Source: Rikenellaceae bacterium (GTDB lineage: Bacteria; Bacteroidota; Bacteroidia; Bacteroidales; Rikenellaceae). Taken from it: a stretch of 9,021 nucleotides of DNA. Location of the stretch: assembly GCA_031286025.1 (NCBI GenBank), contig JAITVB010000014.1, forward strand, positions 1 through 9,021, in the 5' to 3' direction. How positions within the stretch are numbered: position 1 is the first letter of the stretch; each line of letters begins with the position of its first letter. A program made the position numbers and the translations under genes. Below are positions 5,851 through 9,021 of the stretch, in pieces. The notes below the pieces were generated by a model. That model saw nothing but the letters and a program-made list of their open reading frames with translations, made no database searches and was not told the DNA's origin.

Positions 5851-8409
5851 TTACGGTTTTTGGATGGTGATCGGAACGGTAATAGTAGGTATTGCGTTGC
5901 CGAAAATGTCTTTGCCACCCGAGATGGTGATCGTACCGGTCATGTCGGTGGTCGGGCCAACGGCACCGACCTGAGTGATTTCACCCGAAGTCGAATTCAC
6001 AGCAATAAATTGTCCGAGATTACCGGTAAGCGGATCACTGGTTAGCGTGTAGGTAGGCGCAGTGGTGAAACTGGTTAGCGCTTGTCCCTTCACATCGTAG
6101 AGAGCCACATAAGTAGAGGCGGCAATACTCAGAGGATTCGCCCACTTCTTAACAACCGCAGTAGTCACAGTCCTGGCGGCGTCATACTTGAGGGTCTTCA
6201 CGATGAGCGGGAACTTCGTGTCCGGATCCATAACCTTGTCGGTACCGTTAACGTCGTAGATAGTCACCGGGAACAACGGAGACGGGTGGGTACCTACGGT
6301 GTTGTTAACCCCTGCTGTAACAAAGGCATTATAAGGGCCACCGGCCGTAACCTGGGTAGCTACCTTCAAAATCGGTTCAACTTGGACGTCGGCTTTCACT
6401 TCAGTAGCAACACCCGCAGTCGGAGACGCCTTATAAATATAAGTCGGTTCAAACACCAACGTGGCGTTGCTTATGGCATAAGCCACGGGAGTGATAGTTC
6501 CATTAGCGTCATTTACATCAGCCGGAGCGAACGTACCGCTTACCAAAGCCACATTCTTAAAGAGCGGGTTGCTGGTGTCTGCGTAGGGTGCGAGAGGAGT
6601 CACCGAGAGACCTGCCACAAGAGGAGCAGGAGCATCTAAGAACGAAGTGTGAACGCCGTTGTTGGTGGTGATGTTTTCCTTCACGTTGTTGGCAAAGTAG
6701 CTGGCCTTGAAAGTGTAACCGGTGACAACGATCGGCAGCGGAATGTCATAATGACCGGCTTTCCATCCTGCTACGGTAGCATCCGGACGATCGTCGCTTG
6801 CGCGGAACGTAACGGTATAGTTGCCCGGGGTGGCGTTGGTCGTGATGACATAATTCAAGGTCGTGCTACCGGCTGCGGTGGGAGTAACCCCGTTCCTTAC
6901 AGTGTCCGTCATCAGTTTGTCGCCGTTAAGCACACCGACGGCCATCGAGAAATCACTCGCAAGATTGACGGCAGTCCAACCTGCGGGAAGGTTCGACCAG
7001 ATCGCAGGGTTATTGGCGGAAACGTCGGCCGTCTTGGAGATACCGTACCCGCCGGGGCCTACGGGAACAGCCTGAGCCGGCTGAACGGCCACGTTGTAAG
7101 AGGTAGCCGTCGCAAAACTCTTCATGTAAGTCACCGGATAAACACCGGCGGGGGGAACGGCGGCAGCAGAAAGATCCGTCCAAGTCGAGAAAGCATTCCC
7201 GGAGTTGAATTGGATATGGCCCGTAAGAGCTGCGGCAGAGAGCACTTTCGATGCTTTGTTGTCCTGGATGTCGGTCACAACGATCAGCACGTTGGCTTCC
7301 CGCTTCATGCCCACTGCCGTTTCGCCCAATGCGGGAGTGAACTTCGCATCGTTGGCCGTGATCTCGAACGGATAATAAGAAACGTTGTTATTGGTTCCCA
7401 AGGGCTGAGTCGTTTCGGGAAGCACCTGGGTTACGGAAGCCCAATCGACGGCATCCGCAGGCGCGGTCTTGGTGGCCGGCACCAGGTAATACTCCACGCT
7501 CTTGATGGCCGCCTTCGGGTAAGTGATCATAAAGAAGTTCGCGGTGTCCTTAACCTGCGAGAAACCGAAATTCTCAGCCACCATTACGGGGTTTTTGCTA
7601 AGGGGGATAGAGTTATCCAACAGCGTGATATTCGTGGCTTCGATCTTCTTGAACTCTATAACGGTGATGAACGCCGTTACGTCGTTGATCGGGGTGGCCG
7701 AGGTGATGCCGATGTTGTCATTGGCGGGATCTTGGTAGAAAGCGACATAGAGTTTGTTGGGGTAGAGCTTTGCAGCCTTGTCGACAACCTTCAGGCCCAC
7801 GCGGTAGGTGCCCACGTCGATCGAAGTGATGTCCTCAACCGTGATCTTGGTCGACGTGGCGTCCGAAGCGTACGAGCTGACGTCGTCGATAACCAGACCG
7901 GCTTTCAGTTTGGCCGGGTCGATGTTCGACGGGTTAACGCGGATGATCGTGCTGTAATCGGCCACACCTTCGATCATCGGACCGTTGCCCACCTCGCTCT
8001 TTATGATCGTGATGCTGGTCGGGACGGCGCTAGTGTTCACCTTCGGGATCTTGACCTCGTTTTTCGAACCGGTCGCGGGATCGGTCACGCTGACGATGAA
8101 ATAGTCTTCGTCCTCGGTCAGCGTGGTGCGGTTCGCATCGGCGTTCTTCGGAATCGTCACGGACTTGCCGTTGGTCAGGGTGACCACGATGTCCGAACTG
8201 GTACCGTCGCCCGTGTGGCTGACGTAGAGGCTTCCTGACTTGGCCCATGTATCGAGGGTCGCCAACTGCGACTTGACGTCGTTCATCTGAGCCTTCAGCT
8301 CGTCAACGTCATCCTTCAGGTTGCTACATCCCGCAAACAGCAGCGAGCAAGCGGCGAGGCCGAACATGCCCGTTCTCAGGATGCTGAAAAATTGTTTTTT
8401 TCGTTCCAT
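5851..8409 (-). CDS. Large surface-exposed lipoprotein with DUF4988-like coiled-coil N-terminus and Ig/cadherin-like repeats
   Basis: The 852-residue product starts at ATG 8409 because MERKKQFFSILRTG opens a signal peptide with lipobox LFAGC and lipidated C28. An upstream in-frame start at 8529 would bury the signal 40 residues in. After C28 comes SNLKDDVDEL, whose Lys-Asp-Asp resembles the Bacteroidetes lipoprotein export signal, so the protein probably faces the outside. Residues about 31-55 form a short coiled coil, followed near 57-110 by a segment with TNGKSVTIP, like the DUF4988 domain that heads many Bacteroidales surface proteins. The remainder is Thr/Val/Ala/Asn-rich beta-type sequence ending in a cadherin/Ig-like block (about 795-852: FIAVNSTSGEIT, then GTITISGG and VPITIQKP). 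The mature part has no cysteine and I see no catalytic motif. Adhesion or glycan binding is conceivable but unproven. No SusC/SusD partner is in the window. It is transcribed alone, between its own promoter and terminator. Confidence 0.85.
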   Translation of the reverse strand: MERKKQFFSILRTGMFGLAACSLLFAGCSNLKDDVDELKAQMNDVKSQLATLDTWAKSGSLYVSHTGDGTSSDIVVTLTNGKSVTIPKNADANRTTLTEDEDYFIVSVTDPATGSKNEVKIPKVNTSAVPTSITIIKSEVGNGPMIEGVADYSTIIRVNPSNIDPAKLKAGLVIDDVSSYASDATSTKITVEDITSIDVGTYRVGLKVVDKAAKLYPNKLYVAFYQDPANDNIGITSATPINDVTAFITVIEFKKIEATNITLLDNSIPLSKNPVMVAENFGFSQVKDTANFFMITYPKAAIKSVEYYLVPATKTAPADAVDWASVTQVLPETTQPLGTNNNVSYYPFEITANDAKFTPALGETAVGMKREANVLIVVTDIQDNKASKVLSAAALTGHIQFNSGNAFSTWTDLSAAAVPPAGVYPVTYMKSFATATSYNVAVQPAQAVPVGPGGYGISKTADVSANNPAIWSNLPAGWTAVNLASDFSMAVGVLNGDKLMTDTVRNGVTPTAAGSTTLNYVITTNATPGNYTVTFRASDDRPDATVAGWKAGHYDIPLPIVVTGYTFKASYFANNVKENITTNNGVHTSFLDAPAPLVAGLSVTPLAPYADTSNPLFKNVALVSGTFAPADVNDANGTITPVAYAISNATLVFEPTYIYKASPTAGVATEVKADVQVEPILKVATQVTAGGPYNAFVTAGVNNTVGTHPSPLFPVTIYDVNGTDKVMDPDTKFPLIVKTLKYDAARTVTTAVVKKWANPLSIAASTYVALYDVKGQALTSFTTAPTYTLTSDPLTGNLGQFIAVNSTSGEITQVGAVGPTTDMTGTITISGGKDIFGNAIPTITVPITIQKP

Positions 8410-8606
8410 AATTTTAAAGTGTTTTAAAAAAAATAAGAAAAAGTATTTTGTTGCGTTGATTCCTCTCTTCTCGTTTAGTGTCCGACGCTTCGAGAGCCGA
8501 CCTCCTCCTCCCCGCTTCTGTTCCGCCAACGTTATCCCGTTGCCTCAAGGTTCCGCCCGTCCGCTTCCGATCGTCCGTGTCATATTTCCCAATACGCACA
8601 CTATCA
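8410..8606 (-). promoter_or_regulatory. Long G-rich 5' leader of the lipoprotein mRNA
   Basis: From the predicted transcription start near 8606 to the ATG at 8409 the leader is about 197 nt. It contains a 12-codon upstream ORF at 8583-8545 (MTRTIGSGRAEP, then stop), a small hairpin of CAACG (8542-8538) and CGTTG (8531-8527) with loop GGATAA, and a purine run GGGGAGGAGGAGG at 8513-8501. That run could form a two-quartet G-quadruplex or pair with the 16S anti-Shine-Dalgarno, although no start codon follows it closely. The last 50 nt before the ATG are A/T-rich, as usual for efficient starts in this phylum. No known riboswitch was recognised. Confidence 0.5.
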
Positions 8607-8611
8607 CTGAG

Positions 8612-8643
8612 CAAATGTATAGTAAAATCGCGTACAATCCAAA
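8612..8643 (-). promoter_or_regulatory. Near-consensus Bacteroidetes promoter of the lipoprotein gene
   Basis: On the minus strand TTTG at 8643-8640 is followed by a 20-nt spacer and TACATTTG at 8619-8612, an exact match to TTTG-N20-TAnnTTTG. It points toward the lipoprotein gene and predicts transcription start near 8606. Confidence 0.8.
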
Positions 8644-8941
8644 CATTGCGTTGCATTTTTTATCCTGCCGGAAAGGCGCCCTTTTCCAATAATCCACAAG
8701 CCGCTACAAATGAGCGAATTACATTTTTGCTATTTGTGAAAAATTTTTAGTGAAAATCGTTCGAACGCCCCGAAATATCTGCTGTTTCGTCTGATTTTCG
8801 TTAAAAAAACACGATTACCCGCGGCACTGTTCCCTGTTTCGCCGCCTTTTCGCCCCTTCGCCCCGCCTTGCGTTTCCCCGTTTTCCGGCCACGTGTTCTC
8901 CGCGGGTTAACGCGAATAGAGCCACGTGTACATTTTTATAG
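8644..8941. other. Intergenic region without a supported gene
   Basis: This stretch lies upstream of the lipoprotein promoter. It holds A/T-rich tracts (including the palindrome AAAAATTTTT at 8739-8748), an imperfect hairpin at about 8670-8687, and two CACGTG-containing repeats near 8888-8929. No ORF here has convincing codon use or a start context, and no tRNA or other RNA gene was seen. Confidence 0.6.
8888..8929. repeat. Pair of 9-bp direct repeats GCCACGTGT centred on palindromic CACGTG
   Basis: Exact copies lie at 8888-8896 and 8921-8929, 33 bp apart start to start, about three helical turns. Each contains the palindrome CACGTG. Two evenly phased palindromes in non-coding DNA look like paired operator sites, but the short length leaves chance possible. 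Confidence 0.4.
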
Positions 8942-9021
8942 ATGCAAGGAGATGGAAAAACGTTGCACGGGGATTTTATTTTTTCGGGCAAATTGGCTAA
9001 AAGGCATGATTTTGTTCGAGT

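Noticed and set aside
5685..5870. 61-codon plus-strand ORF after gap
   Set aside because: It runs through the minus-strand terminator into the lipoprotein 3' end and has no start signal or recognisable domain.
6649..8238. 529-codon open frame on the plus strand opposite the lipoprotein gene
   Set aside because: Its Arg/Val/Gly/His-rich, domain-free product is typical of an antisense shadow; the minus-strand frame has a signal peptide, promoter and terminator.
8410..8529. Upstream start of the lipoprotein frame at 8529
   Set aside because: It would add 40 basic residues before a perfect lipoprotein signal peptide and ignore the A/T-rich start context at 8409.
8321..8750. Plus-strand open frames of 123 and 90 codons
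   Set aside because: They overlap the lipoprotein signal sequence, leader and promoter and show no domain or start signal.
8942..9021. Possible start of a plus-strand gene running off the right edge (ATG at 8942 or 8952)
   Set aside because: Both frames stay open to the edge, but only about 25 codons are visible, neither has a convincing promoter (TACATTTT at 8929-8936 lacks the final G), and the AAGGAG touches the second ATG with no spacing.

Overview
The window looks like ordinary chromosome from a fairly GC-rich member of the Bacteroidota, most likely order Bacteroidales; an Alistipes/Rikenellaceae-type genome would fit, but that is an impression. Supporting signs are start codons mostly lacking Shine-Dalgarno sequences, promoters of the Bacteroidetes type (TTTG about 20 nt before TAnnTTTG), a DUF4834-type small membrane protein, and a surface lipoprotein with a coiled-coil N-terminus and an acidic lipoprotein-export-like motif after its lipobox. 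Bases 1-5586 carry only plus-strand genes; the one confident minus-strand gene fills 5851-8409.

Left part (1-2445): the last codons of an unidentified gene, then mrp (Fe-S cluster carrier-type P-loop ATPase with an N-terminal DUF59 domain) and holB (clamp-loader delta' subunit), separated by about 108 bp that can fold into a two-part hairpin.

Middle (2546-4383): a TAnnTTTG promoter element precedes a tight three-gene unit of a DUF4834-like single-pass membrane protein, mlaE-type permease and mlaF-type ATPase, with a 9-nt gap and then a 1-nt stop/start overlap. MlaE and MlaF form the inner-membrane core of a phospholipid transporter; the MCE (MlaD-type) substrate-binding subunit is not in the window.

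Next (4474-5637): a single-gene gap (GAPDH) unit with its own promoter, a perfect stem-loop near the predicted mRNA 5' end, and a very strong symmetric terminator able to act in both directions.

Right part (5638-9021): a convergent 852-residue surface lipoprotein gene with its own terminator, a roughly 200-nt G-rich leader with a 12-codon upstream ORF, and a near-consensus promoter at 8612-8643. Beyond it, about 300 bp to the right edge hold no gene I can support, but do hold two copies of a 9-mer containing the palindrome CACGTG, 33 bp apart. No CRISPR array, insertion sequence, tRNA, rRNA or recognisable defence system was seen. The least explained items are the lipoprotein with its leader and the DUF4834-like partner of MlaEF; I saw no clear new system.
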